64,000 bases of DNA, taken from contig JADJGZ010000020.1 of the NCBI GenBank assembly GCA_016707785.1, forward strand, positions 34,630-98,629, given 5' to 3'. The notes below the pieces were generated by a model. It was given only the letters and a program-made list of their open reading frames with translations. It searched no databases and was not told where the DNA came from. The stretch is from Bacteroidales bacterium (lineage in GTDB: Bacteria > Bacteroidota > Bacteroidia > Bacteroidales > UBA4417). Both the position numbers and the translations under genes were made by a program. Below, piece by piece: positions 27,993 through 37,800 of this stretch. How positions within the stretch are numbered: position 1 is the first letter of the stretch; each line of letters opens with the position of its first letter.

Positions 27993-28092
27993 GGGCGGGG
28001 GGGGGGAACCCCCCACCGCCCGGGGGGGGGGAGGGGGGGGGGGGGGGGGGGGGGGGGGAACCAGGGTTCAAAACCAGGGGGGGGGGGGGGGG
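27993..28092. other. G-homopolymer tract in the 475-nt gap between the glycosyltransferase and the CotH-like gene
   Basis: Runs of 8 to 26 Gs, broken by short AACC- or CACC-type interruptions, fill about 100 nt; the longest run is at 28033-28058. The surrounding DNA is AT-rich and shows no gene. Open frames here are poly-Gly or poly-Pro and are not real. This may be an assembly or basecalling artefact, or a true G-rich spacer; the sequence alone cannot decide. The rest of 27870-28344 holds only the glycosyltransferase promoter and a short leader for the CotH-like gene. Confidence 0.7.
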
Positions 28093-28344
28093 TCAGGATC
28101 ATTAATTCCGAAACCGACAAACCCATTGGAGTCGACGATAGGAGGACCCGAGGGGGTTTGGGTTCTCTACAGATCCAAAAATCAAAACTTACTTTTAACC
28201 TTTTTGATTTGCAATTATTTGATAAAAATATTACCCTGAATAAAAAGTATGTTTCAACAGTATTACTTTTATAGGGTTTAAAGGATTATAGCCAGGTCTA
28301 TCGATTCTTCCTTCTCATAAAAATATTAATTTTTTAGCAAAAGC

Positions 28345-31300
28345 ATGAAAATCCTTTTTACGCTACTCAGCCTTCTCCTTATACTACAGCTATCAGTAAG
28401 TTCCCAGGTTCTGATTAATGAAATTCAGACTTCGAACAAGAGTACCCTGGCTGATGAGGATGGTGATTATGAAGATTGGATCGAACTTTACAATGCAAGC
28501 AGCAGTCTCGTAAACCTTGAAAATTTCGGATTATCAGATAACCCTCTTGAACCCTTTAAATGGAAGCTTCCGAATGTTGAGCTTTCCCCCGGCGGACATT
28601 TACTGGTCTTCGCCTCCGGGAAAGATCGGAAACCTTTGTTGAATCATTGGGAAACTGCCATTTTTGCTGATGAAAGCTGGAAGTACTTTATAGGAACTGA
28701 GAATCCACCCTTTAACTGGAAAGAGAACAATTTCCCTGCTGCCGGATGGCTTGAAGGTCCGGGAGGTATAGGATATGGTGATGGAGATGATGGCACGGTT
28801 ATTCCTCCAACCATTTCTGTTTATATGAGGAAAACCTTCCTGGTTCCGGATAAATCAGCAATCTCCTATTGCGTGCTGCATATGGATTATGACGATGGCT
28901 TTGTAGCTTATCTCAATGGTTTCGAAATAGCGCGATCCAACCTCACAGGGATTCCCCCTGCTTTTGATGAAATTACAACATCTGATCATGAAGCACAGAT
29001 GTACCAGGGAGGGATACCCGAAGTATACCTGGTGGATTCTTTATTATTGAATGCTATTTTGGTCGATGGTCAGAATGTTCTTGCCATACAAACCCATAAT
29101 TCCGGGGCTCTTTCCTCTGACTTGTCAAGTATTCCTTTCCTTTCTTTCGGAATCAAAAACAGTAATTCCTATTTTCAGCCGACTCCTGCCTGGTTTCCTG
29201 CCTATGCGGCCGGAGATTATCATACTAATTTCAAATTAAAGCATTCAGGGGAAACGGTTGTACTTTCCTCACCCAATGGTGATCTTCTTGACCAGGTACA
29301 ACTCAGTTTCACTGATCTCGACCATAGTCAGTGCAGGGTTCCCGATGGTGGTTCCGGATGGTGTATCAGCATGAATCCGACGCCCGATGGTTCTAATAAT
29401 TCTACCGTTTGTTATTCAGGATATACCGTTCGTCCGGAATTTACTACCGTTCCTGGTTTTTACAACCAGGAAACAGAAGTGGCAATTACCACCAGCAATC
29501 CCGGAAGTACCATTCATTATACAACGAATGGGAATATACCGAATGAAAGTGATCCGGTTTATAACTTACCATTGTATATCGGGTCCACAACAGTCATCAG
29601 GGCACGATGTTTCGGCCCTTCCGGATTTTTGCCCGGGAAGGTCAATACCGGGACTTTCCTGATCGGTGAAGCCAACCCAAAGCTGCCGGTGGTATCTGTA
29701 TCGACCGATTCCAGTAATCTTTGGGATTTCTTTAGTGGAATCTATGTCACTGGACCCAATGCAGAGCCCAATTTTCCATTTTTTGGCGCCAATTTCTGGC
29801 AGCCCTGGGAAAAAGATTGCCATGTAGAGTATTTTGGGCCTGTCCAGGAAAGGAAATTTGAATTGGATGCAGGTCTCAGCATTCATGGTGGATGGTCCAG
29901 GGCATTTGCACAAAAGAGTTTTAACATTAAATGCAGGCCTTATTACGACAGTTCTGAAATCCATTACAAACTCTTTGGAGATAAGCCTATGATGGATTAT
30001 TCCGGATTTATCCTGAGAAATTCCGGCAATGACTGGCTGAGCACTTTTATGCGGGATGCCCTGATGCAGCGGTTAATGAAGAAATCACATGTCGATTATA
30101 CCGGCTATTGCCCCGCTGTAACCTACCTGAATGGTTCCTACTGGGGTATTTACAATATCAGGGAACGCAGCAATAAGGATTTCGTGGAATTAAACCACGG
30201 TGTTGATGCGGACAATGTGGACATGATTGAAAGCGACGGAATTGTAGCAGAAGGAAATTCAGACTCCTTCTGGGAGATGGTCGAATTCATGACCACACAT
30301 GAGCTTTCATTACCCGAAAACTACGCCATAGCAGACTCCTGGTGGGATCTGGAGAATTTTGCTGATTATTTCATTGGCGAGACGTATTATGTAAATGATG
30401 ACTGGATTGGTGACTGGACCAACAATATTAAGCTTTGGAGAGAGCGAAAAGCAGGCTCTGAATGGCGGTATATCTTCTGGGACCTGGATTTTGGCCTGGG
30501 GTATTACAGCGATTTTGCCCAAAACAAGCTGGCAGTAGCCATGAACCCACCCTATCCAACCCCGCATGCTGATATGTTCAGGGGATTACTGGAAAATGAT
30601 GGCTTCCGTAAATATTTCATTAACAGGTATGCCGACCTGATCAATACGACATACCAGCCTGCCTATATGAGTACTTTTATTAATGAAATGAAGGATTCCA
30701 TTGCAGCTGAAATCCCAAATGCATGGCTGCGCTGGAATGGATACAGTGATTCTACCGAATGGCTGAATAACATTGACTACATGAATTATTTCATTAGTAA
30801 CAGACCGTCATTTGCACGCCAACACATCAAGAATACTTTTAATCTTGAAGCCTTAGTACAGGTTAAACTGGAGGCTCTTCCCTCAAGTGCCGGAGAAATC
30901 AAGATCAATACCATTATCCCGGAACCCTTACCCTGGACCGGCACTTACTTCGACGGGAATCCCATCACTATTACTGCTGTGGCGAAACCAGGCTACACTT
31001 TTGAATACTGGCTTCCAAATAGTTATATCTCCATGAATACCAGTCAGAGCCTCACCATCAACCTTGATCATTTCGATACCTTCAAAGCTGTATTTACAGG
31101 TTCTGCTGAGCCGGCAAAGGCCATCATCAGTGAGGTGAACTACCATTCCGATTCAACCATCAATGCAGGGGACTGGATAGAGCTGCATAATTATAGCAGC
31201 CAGCCATTGGACCTCACCGACTGGCATCTTTATGATTCACAAGCATTACCATGATTTCATTTTCCCAGTAAGTACCCTGATTCCGGCAAACGGCCACCTG

Positions 31301-32353
31301 GTTATTGCTGAAGAGCCGGTCAAATTCCAGCTGCAACATCCGGGAATCAGTTGTCTCGGGCCCCTGGGATTTAGCCTGAATAACAAACAGGAAACACTTA
31401 AACTGGTCGGCAGGCATGATGACACCATTTGCTCTTTTACTTATTACGATAGTATCCCCTGGTTAACCGCAGCGGATGGATATGGCCGTACCCTTGAATT
31501 TGAGAACTCCGGAAACAACATCAATGATCCGGAAAATTGGTTTACAGGATGTATGGGAGGCTCACCAGGCAGCGCATATTCTCCATGTGAGGATGAGCTG
31601 GTCATTTCTGAAATCAATTACAATTCAGCTGATTGGGCTGATGCAGGCGACTGGGTTGAGCTAAAAAATACCACAGCCACAACGCTCAATTTATCAGGTT
31701 GGAAATTCAGTGATAGCGATATTCAGCACCTATACACTCTTCCATCAGGAAGTAACATACTACCCGGAGAATTTATGGTCTTGTATTCAGATGCACAAAA
31801 CTTTGCAACCACTTTCCCCTGGGTGAACAATAAATCAGGCCCATTTACTTTCGGGTTAAGTGGTTCAGGTGAAGCCTTGCGGTTATATGATCCTTCTGGC
31901 AAGCTTCGTTTTTCGGTGATCTATGATGATGAAAGCCCCTGGCCTACTGAACCGGATGGACAAGGTTATACCCTGGAACTGGCTGATGTCGGTGGGGTAA
32001 TGTGTGATGGGAACAATTGGTTTGCAGGATGCCTTCAGGGTTCACCCGGTGGGCCTTATGTGTACCCATGCCATACCGCTGTTGATGAAACTGAGGTATC
32101 TGAATTTATCGTATTCCCAAATCCTGCCAATAGCCAGTTATTTATTCTGAACCAGTCAAATGAAGATGAAATAGCTGAAATACAGATCATGGATACTTAT
32201 GGCAGGTTATTACTGGAAAAAAAGATGAATTTCCCGGGTAAAAATCCGGCAAGGTTACAACTGGATCTTCTGAGTACCGGTATCTATTTCTTAAAGATCC
32301 AAACTGAGAACAAAGACATCCCTGAAATTCATAAAGTGGTCATTTCAAGGTAA
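28345..32353 (+). CDS. CotH-type secreted protein with lamin-tail domains and a T9SS sorting domain, frameshifted near 31243
   Basis: The first frame (28345-31254, 969 residues) and the second (31232-32353) are one gene. The second lamin-tail domain breaks at WHLYDSQ and continues as HYHDFIFPVSTLIPANG; removing one base near 31240-31246 joins them into about 1335 residues. Order: signal peptide (1-20, LQLSVSSQ), lamin-tail domain (about 20-95), a beta-sandwich region, a chitobiase-C-like repeat (about 366-442: STIHYTTNGNIPN), a CotH kinase-like domain (about 445-815: LSIHGGWSRAFAQKSFNIK, LRNSGNDW, NIRERSNKDF), a beta-repeat (VTGYTFEYW type), further lamin-tail domains, and a C-terminal sorting domain (VFPNPANSQLF to GIYFLKIQTEN). 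CotH domains include protein kinases, but the activity here is not proven. It is probably exported by the T9SS. Confidence 0.85.
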
Positions 32354-32418
32354 TAACAATCCCAATCGCTCACTTCACAGAAATCGAAAACAAAAGACTT
32401 ACTATGTATTCTCTCATT

Positions 32419-32943
32419 ATGAAAAAATCTCTCTTAATTATTTGCTTACTCATGATTGTAATCTGTGCAGCAATGTCCCAGGATCAGTTGAAGAAATATG
32501 ATATAGGTGATTCAGGCTGTTCTGCTTATTTTTATAATAATCCCGGACAAGCGGAGGTAAGCTTCTCACCTGATTCTTCAAAAGTCTACACACTTGAAAG
32601 CCTGGATGAATCAGGCAACACATATAGCATCATTGTGGTGGACCTTGCTATTGACCTTCCCGGGGAGGAAGTGGAAAATATACTGATCTCCTATCTCGAT
32701 TACCTGAAAGAACAATTTGGAGTCCTTTCATCTGCAGGATATGGCAAAGGTCACAAGCTCGATACTCATGCCAGTGCAAAGGGGATCAATGATTTCTGGA
32801 GCAGCCAGGAAGATGATATTTCTGTAAAAGCTTGGGGAGATCCGGGCTATCTTGCTGTTATGATGGTATTTTCTGCAAAAGGCACAGATGTATTTTCGAA
32901 AAGCCAGGTGTTTTTCAATGGGTTTCGATTCCCTGGAGATTGA
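32419..32943 (+). CDS. Small exported protein of unknown function
   Basis: The start was set at 32419 (MKKSLLIICLLMIVICAAMS) and not the ATG 15 nt upstream, because it gives a clean signal peptide cut near AMSQ. About 150 mature residues follow, with two features: GDSGCSAYFYNNPGQAEVSFS near the N terminus, and an alternating hydrophobic strand pattern ending VFFNGFRFPGD. I recognise no family and see no catalytic motif. There is no sorting domain, so a periplasmic location is likelier than T9SS export. It lies 50-65 nt after the CotH-like gene on the same strand and may be cotranscribed. Confidence 0.65.
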   Translation: MKKSLLIICLLMIVICAAMSQDQLKKYDIGDSGCSAYFYNNPGQAEVSFSPDSSKVYTLESLDESGNTYSIIVVDLAIDLPGEEVENILISYLDYLKEQFGVLSSAGYGKGHKLDTHASAKGINDFWSSQEDDISVKAWGDPGYLAVMMVFSAKGTDVFSKSQVFFNGFRFPGD

Positions 32944-33015
32944 TCAACTTCCCGAAATAAAAATGAAACAGGAGTAATAAATTTTAGCGGAAACCCACGA
33001 ATTCATTCAAAAAAA

Positions 33016-33044
33016 TTAGCCCATCTGAAATTCAGATGGGCTAA
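33016..33044 (-). terminator. Perfect-hairpin terminator downstream of tonB, possibly bidirectional
   Basis: TTAGCCCATCTGAA (33016-33029) and its exact inverse TTCAGATGGGCTAA (33031-33044) form 14-bp arms around one base. On the minus strand a T-run (As at 33009-33015 on the plus strand) follows directly, so it ends the tonB transcript. From the other side it may also stop the plus-strand gene at 32419. Confidence 0.8.
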
Positions 33045-33065
33045 TTCAATATTATAGATTATTTA

Positions 33066-33761
33066 TTACCCTGCTAGGGTGAATTTAATAGGCATATTGA
33101 ACTGAACGCGTACGGGTTTTCCACGTTGTTTTCCTGCATTCCATGAAGGCATAGCCTGTATAACGCGAATGGCTTCTTCATCACAACCTCCGCCTATTCC
33201 ACGAAGTACCCTGACATCAGTAACACTTCCATTTCTTTCAACAACGAAAGTAACATAAACAGTTCCCTGGATACCACTTTCCTTTGCCATTTGGGGATAC
33301 TTGATATTATCCATCAAAAACTTAATACGGGATTCATCGCCCCCTGGATAAGCGGGTGCATCTTCAACGACCGTAAAAATCTCAGCTTCTGATACTTCTT
33401 CTTCGGCTGCCTGCGTAGCAACAACAGGCGCTTTATACTCTTCCATAGCTGTATTATCATCAGCTTCAGCATCGATACTCAGATCATCATCAACAATAGC
33501 ATCATTTTCAACGATATTGATGACTGTGGTAGAAACAGGTGGTGCTGGTGGAGGAGGTTGGTTCTGCTGCTGGGTAATTTGAATCATCTCTTCAGGAGTC
33601 TCGGCATTTTTACCTCCACTCATATCCTGAAATTCCTGTTTATCGTAGCTTTTATATTCAAAAGCCACTAAAGTGATGGCTAATGCAATGATTAATCCAA
33701 GCTGGAAAAAGAAACCTTTCTTGCTTTCAAGGTCTGCTTTTTCTGATTTTTTTAGTTCCAT
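33066..33761 (-). CDS. tonB: Energy transducer TonB
   Basis: It couples the ExbB-ExbD proton motor to outer-membrane receptors. A cytoplasmic start is followed by one transmembrane helix (about 18-38, FFFQLGLIIALAITLVAF). A Pro/Gln-rich and acidic periplasmic linker (QQQNQPPPPAPP) comes next, then a C-terminal TonB domain from about 140 (FLMDNIKYPQMAKESGIQGTVYVTFVVERNGSV) ending MPIKFTLAG. YPQMAKE and GxVxVxFxV are the classic signatures. At 231 residues it is a normal Bacteroidota TonB. exbB and exbD are not in the window. Confidence 0.95.
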   Translation of the reverse strand: MELKKSEKADLESKKGFFFQLGLIIALAITLVAFEYKSYDKQEFQDMSGGKNAETPEEMIQITQQQNQPPPPAPPVSTTVINIVENDAIVDDDLSIDAEADDNTAMEEYKAPVVATQAAEEEVSEAEIFTVVEDAPAYPGGDESRIKFLMDNIKYPQMAKESGIQGTVYVTFVVERNGSVTDVRVLRGIGGGCDEEAIRVIQAMPSWNAGKQRGKPVRVQFNMPIKFTLAG

Positions 33762-33846
33762 AATGTAATTTATTATGAATGAGATGATTGTGTTTTTCGA
33801 TATGGAGGGTACTAAGATACGAAAAAAATTTATTTATTATTCCGAA

Positions 33847-34230
33847 TTATTGAAAAAACCCTTTGCAAAAGCGGAATGTAAATAAACCAGCCACACTGCC
33901 AAGTGAATCAACCAGGAAATCACCCAGGCTGCCTGTTCTGTTAATGAAGACGCCCCACTGAAGGATTTCAGTTAACCCGCCAAGGCAAAGTGCTGTAATC
34001 AGGGATATGGATATAATTCTGCTTCTACTCCAATTGTTTTCTTTACTAAAGCTCCTCATCAAAAGAAAAGCAAAACCTGAAAAAATGAAGAAGTGCACAA
34101 TTATATCCGGTGCAACCAGGAATTCAGGAATCCTGGGTATATCCTGCCCCGGTATCCCGGTAAGGACAAGGATACCGATTCCCCACGCGATGGCGGCTCC
34201 ATAGCGTTTCACCAGCTTCGGAAGCACCAT
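33847..34230 (-). CDS. VanZ-like membrane protein
   Basis: A 127-residue protein with about four transmembrane helices. Segments are AIAWGIGILVLTGIPG, IIVHFFIFSGFAFLLM, ISISLITALCLGGLTEILQ and LGDFLVDSLGSVAGLF. The HFFIFSGFAFL and TEILQ...GDFLVDSLG spacing is typical of the VanZ fold. The function of most family members is unknown; glycopeptide resistance cannot be inferred. It lies 16 nt after gcvH on the same strand, a gene order that I recall near sprA in other Bacteroidota. Confidence 0.85.
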   Translation of the reverse strand: MVLPKLVKRYGAAIAWGIGILVLTGIPGQDIPRIPEFLVAPDIIVHFFIFSGFAFLLMRSFSKENNWSRSRIISISLITALCLGGLTEILQWGVFINRTGSLGDFLVDSLGSVAGLFTFRFCKGFFQ

Positions 34231-34246
34231 CCTTTCCAGGAGTTAA

Positions 34247-34627
34247 TTATGCTTCTACCAGTTTCTGATAATCAGCCGCTGAAAGCAGCTCCTTGATTTC
34301 ATTAACATCCTGGATTTTTACCTTAACGATCCAGCCTTCACCATATGGATCTTTATTGATCAATTCAGGATTATCTGACAGGTTCTCATTGTATTCAAGA
34401 ATCTCACAGGCAACAGGAGCAAACATATCAGAGACCGTTTTTACTGCTTCTATCGTTCCAAAAGCTTCGCCGGTAGCAACAGCTTCGCCGATGGTATTCA
34501 CCTCAATGAATACAACATCCCCTAACTGATGCTGTGCAAAATCGGTCACTCCTACAGTGCCTTCATCTCCGTTTAAGGCAAGCCATTCGTGTTCTTTGGT
34601 GTAATAAAGATTTTCAGGAATATTCAT
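34247..34627 (-). CDS. gcvH: Glycine cleavage system H protein
   Basis: The lipoyl carrier of the glycine cleavage system, moving the aminomethyl group between the P, T and L proteins. The lipoyl lysine is Lys63 in FGTIEAVKTVSDMFAPV. The N terminus NLYYTKEHEWLALNGDEGTVGVTDFAQHQLGDVVF is characteristic. At 126 residues it is normal. The P and T protein genes are not in the window. It is followed by the vanZ-like gene with a 16-nt gap, and lies 248 nt from the sprA stop. Confidence 0.97.
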   Translation of the reverse strand: MNIPENLYYTKEHEWLALNGDEGTVGVTDFAQHQLGDVVFIEVNTIGEAVATGEAFGTIEAVKTVSDMFAPVACEILEYNENLSDNPELINKDPYGEGWIVKVKIQDVNEIKELLSAADYQKLVEA

Positions 34628-34650
34628 GGTAACAGTTTTTAATAAAGGGT

Positions 34651-34658
34651 CAAAATTA
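34651..34658 (-). promoter_or_regulatory. -7 promoter element for gcvH
   Basis: The minus strand reads TAATTTTG, matching TAnnTTTG, 23 nt upstream of the gcvH ATG. It suggests that gcvH and the vanZ-like gene are transcribed separately from sprA. No -33 box was seen. Confidence 0.4.
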
Positions 34659-34875
34659 CAGATTCGGGGAATATTTCAGACTATTTCCGGCAAGTTAGAA
34701 TAATTCTGAATAAGTAACGGCTTTTAAAAGTTCAGACCATTCACTTTGGAGCCAACCTATTGATATTTATCGTGTTATATTTCTGATTTAAAGAAATTCT
34801 TATAATGACACTCGATGTATACAAAGAAGTATCAAGAAATTTCCTGATGAAGAATTATTATTCTGTAAACTACCT

Positions 34876-37800
34876 TTACTGCGCGAGGGTAAACCTCATG
34901 GAAACACCGGCATTGGTCGTGGATGTAGGTATCTGCGTAGATACATGGGGTTTGCTGATAGTCTGCTCATAGAAAAGCCTGATATTCAGCTTTGGACCCA
35001 CCATATAATCGGCTGAGGTATTGATTGAGATCTGCCTGGTTCCGGTTGAAACCTGGTTGTCTCTTTGCTCAATTCGGCGTAATACGGTCTTATTATCACG
35101 GATGGAAACATCAGCCTTAACATTTAAATCGCTCTTCAGAGGAGTTTTCTTTCCTGTGCCCAGGGATCTCACTGTAAATTTCACATTTTTAAACCGATAA
35201 CCCAGTCCTGTTACAAATTCATTGCTGCGCATCTCTGTGAGCTGGTTATTGACAAAGCTCAGTGAGAGGTTTCGGGTTTTCTTATATTCAATCCTGGCCA
35301 TGAAACTGTTTTTCATGGTTGCATCAATTCCGAGGAACGGACCAAACTGTTCAGTAATCGTGATAACATCCATCCTGTTGGAAGGGATGAAATTCCTTGC
35401 ATCATCCAGTGCTGAAGCAAATCCGTCGGTCTCGCGGTATTCAATGTCACTCAGGAATCCTCCTACCGAATAATTTGAACGATAGGCATGAGAAATATTG
35501 AAGGACTGGAAATAGTTCCGGAGCACTTTGATTCCCTGGCTCGCATTGTAAGTGATACGCCAGTTAGGCATCGGGATTGTCAGGAAGGGGGTAAGTTTCA
35601 TTTTACTCGGATCACGGCCTGCATAGGCAGCCAGGAATGCACCCATGAGCACCTGCGGCTGTGTGGAACCATATCCACTCGGGAAACCCAGTGAATCATA
35701 CCCGATGGAATTGGGATTATCCGCTGCCAGACGGTCGGCAATGGTTTTACGGTAATCAAGCATCTGCTCAAATACAGGACTCACATCTTCATCGTTATCC
35801 TTACTAAAAGCGGTAGGCCACATCAGGTACGACATACTGAAGGTTCCTCTTTCCTGTGCAGAAGTTGAACCAAAAGTACCCTCACTGTTTGCCTTGTAAT
35901 ACTCCTGGTAGGTGCGGGAAAAACTGCGGTCGGCATTCACCTCAACTTTCAGATTCCTGGCCGGCTCCAGGTTAGCCCTGAAGGTGAGCGAATTGGTATG
36001 CCTTACTATATATGGATTATTCAAAAGAGTATCTGCACTTAACCAACCATTGCTACTGGCCATATTTCTGATATCCTTCTGACTTCCCATGATAAATCCG
36101 AGACCAGGTGCATTTGCTTTCCAGTCATTCCCCAATACACTTACCTCTGGTGTGAAACCGGGGAGTAAAATGCCATTGGTTTCATTATAGGTAATGTTCG
36201 CATCCTTCAGCGACATCATAACTCCAAGGAACTGGGTTCCTATGATTTTTAGATAGTCTTTCTTTGGTTTTGCGTCTGCTGAATCAGCAGGCAATAAATC
36301 ACCTTCTGCAGGGGCATCGTCTTTCTTTGCATTTTTGCCTTTCTCTTCTTCTGCACCCTTTCCTTTACCCGGCATTGCAGGGCCTTTTGGTGTCTGGCCC
36401 TGAGCCTGGAGAGCAGAACTTGCTTTTTTGAGGAAGCCGACTTTATTATACAGGGTTGTTAGCCTGATCCCTCCATTCACCTGGATGTTGTTGGAGTTCT
36501 CAATGGTATTCCCGAATTTGGCCTGTAACGACCTGGGAGATGCTTCCCAACGATACATAATGCCGTACTTAACAGAAGCATTCATCCAGTTCAACATCTT
36601 GATCTTACTGAATGGAAGCATATAGTTCACATTCGCAATCTGGTTGAACCGACTGAGTGAACCGAATCCCAGGATGGAAGTCTTTACTGTATCCCTGTAA
36701 GCTTCATAATTTGTATTTCCCTTTTCAAACCCTCCGGGGGGCTCATAGATATATGATATTACATTGGCTGAATAATCGAGCTTCAGTGATTGGGAAATAT
36801 CATACTTGAGGTCATAAACACGCGTCCAGTCCCACTTTTTGGTATAGCTGGGCACAAGAATGATCAATGCATTGCTCTTATTCCTCACCAACCTTCTTTG
36901 GTATTCCCTCAGCATATCCGACCGGAAAGATAATAACCTGGGCAAATAGTAGAAGTTAAAATCACTCAGCAACTGAAGATTTTTGCTCTTAATGATCTTT
37001 TGGAATGGTTTTACATTTTTGGGGTTGGTTGAAAAGTTATAACCTAATCCACCCCTGTATACTTTCTTTTTATCTGATTCAATATCGATGTTATGCCTTT
37101 TGATCTCAGCATAAGCATATGAAAGGTCAAAATTCTCCACATCCCAGAGTTGTGGCTTTCCTTTAGCACCTAGCCGGTCTTTCCTGACATTCATGAAATT
37201 CAGATTCTGCCTCTCTGTAACATCAAGGGTCTTTTCACGAAGAGAATCTTTCTGAGAACCTGACATATCTTTCACCTGTTCTTTGTAATCAATATCAGGA
37301 TCCAAAGGATTATACTGCGGATTACTAACCGTTTGGGAATAGTCGTAGTGCATCGGAATCCTGATCCCTGCCTTTTCAGGAAGGAATTTTCCCAGTTCCA
37401 GGTTGGTGGCAAAATCGATCTGGCGAATGGCTTCTTTCTGACGCTCATTTACCTTTTTCTCAATGCTTCCAAATCCAGGAGTACTATAAGCTCCTGAAAG
37501 TACCATATTACCAAGGTCGGCAAGATTGGTGGCAAAACGTGCAGTAGCAGCCCATCCTGATTTTTCATTGAAGTCGGTAAGGCGAAGTTCATTTACCCAG
37601 ACTTCAGCACATTTGGGCTGACCATCGTCTTCATTTCCTAAAGATGGGTTACGCCTCGGATTGCGGATACCTACCATAAATGCCCGGATATCACTTAAAC
37701 TTGGCAAACCAACAATGGTGATCTTATTCTGTCCGTCGCGCACAACATAAGGTGTGGTGATACTGATAGTCGACCCGGCTCTATCCATAGCCTCATTTCT

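Noticed and set aside
27927..28274. Gly-rich and Pro-rich open frames over the G tract
   Set aside because: They are only homopolymer translations with no start signal, no family and no codon logic.
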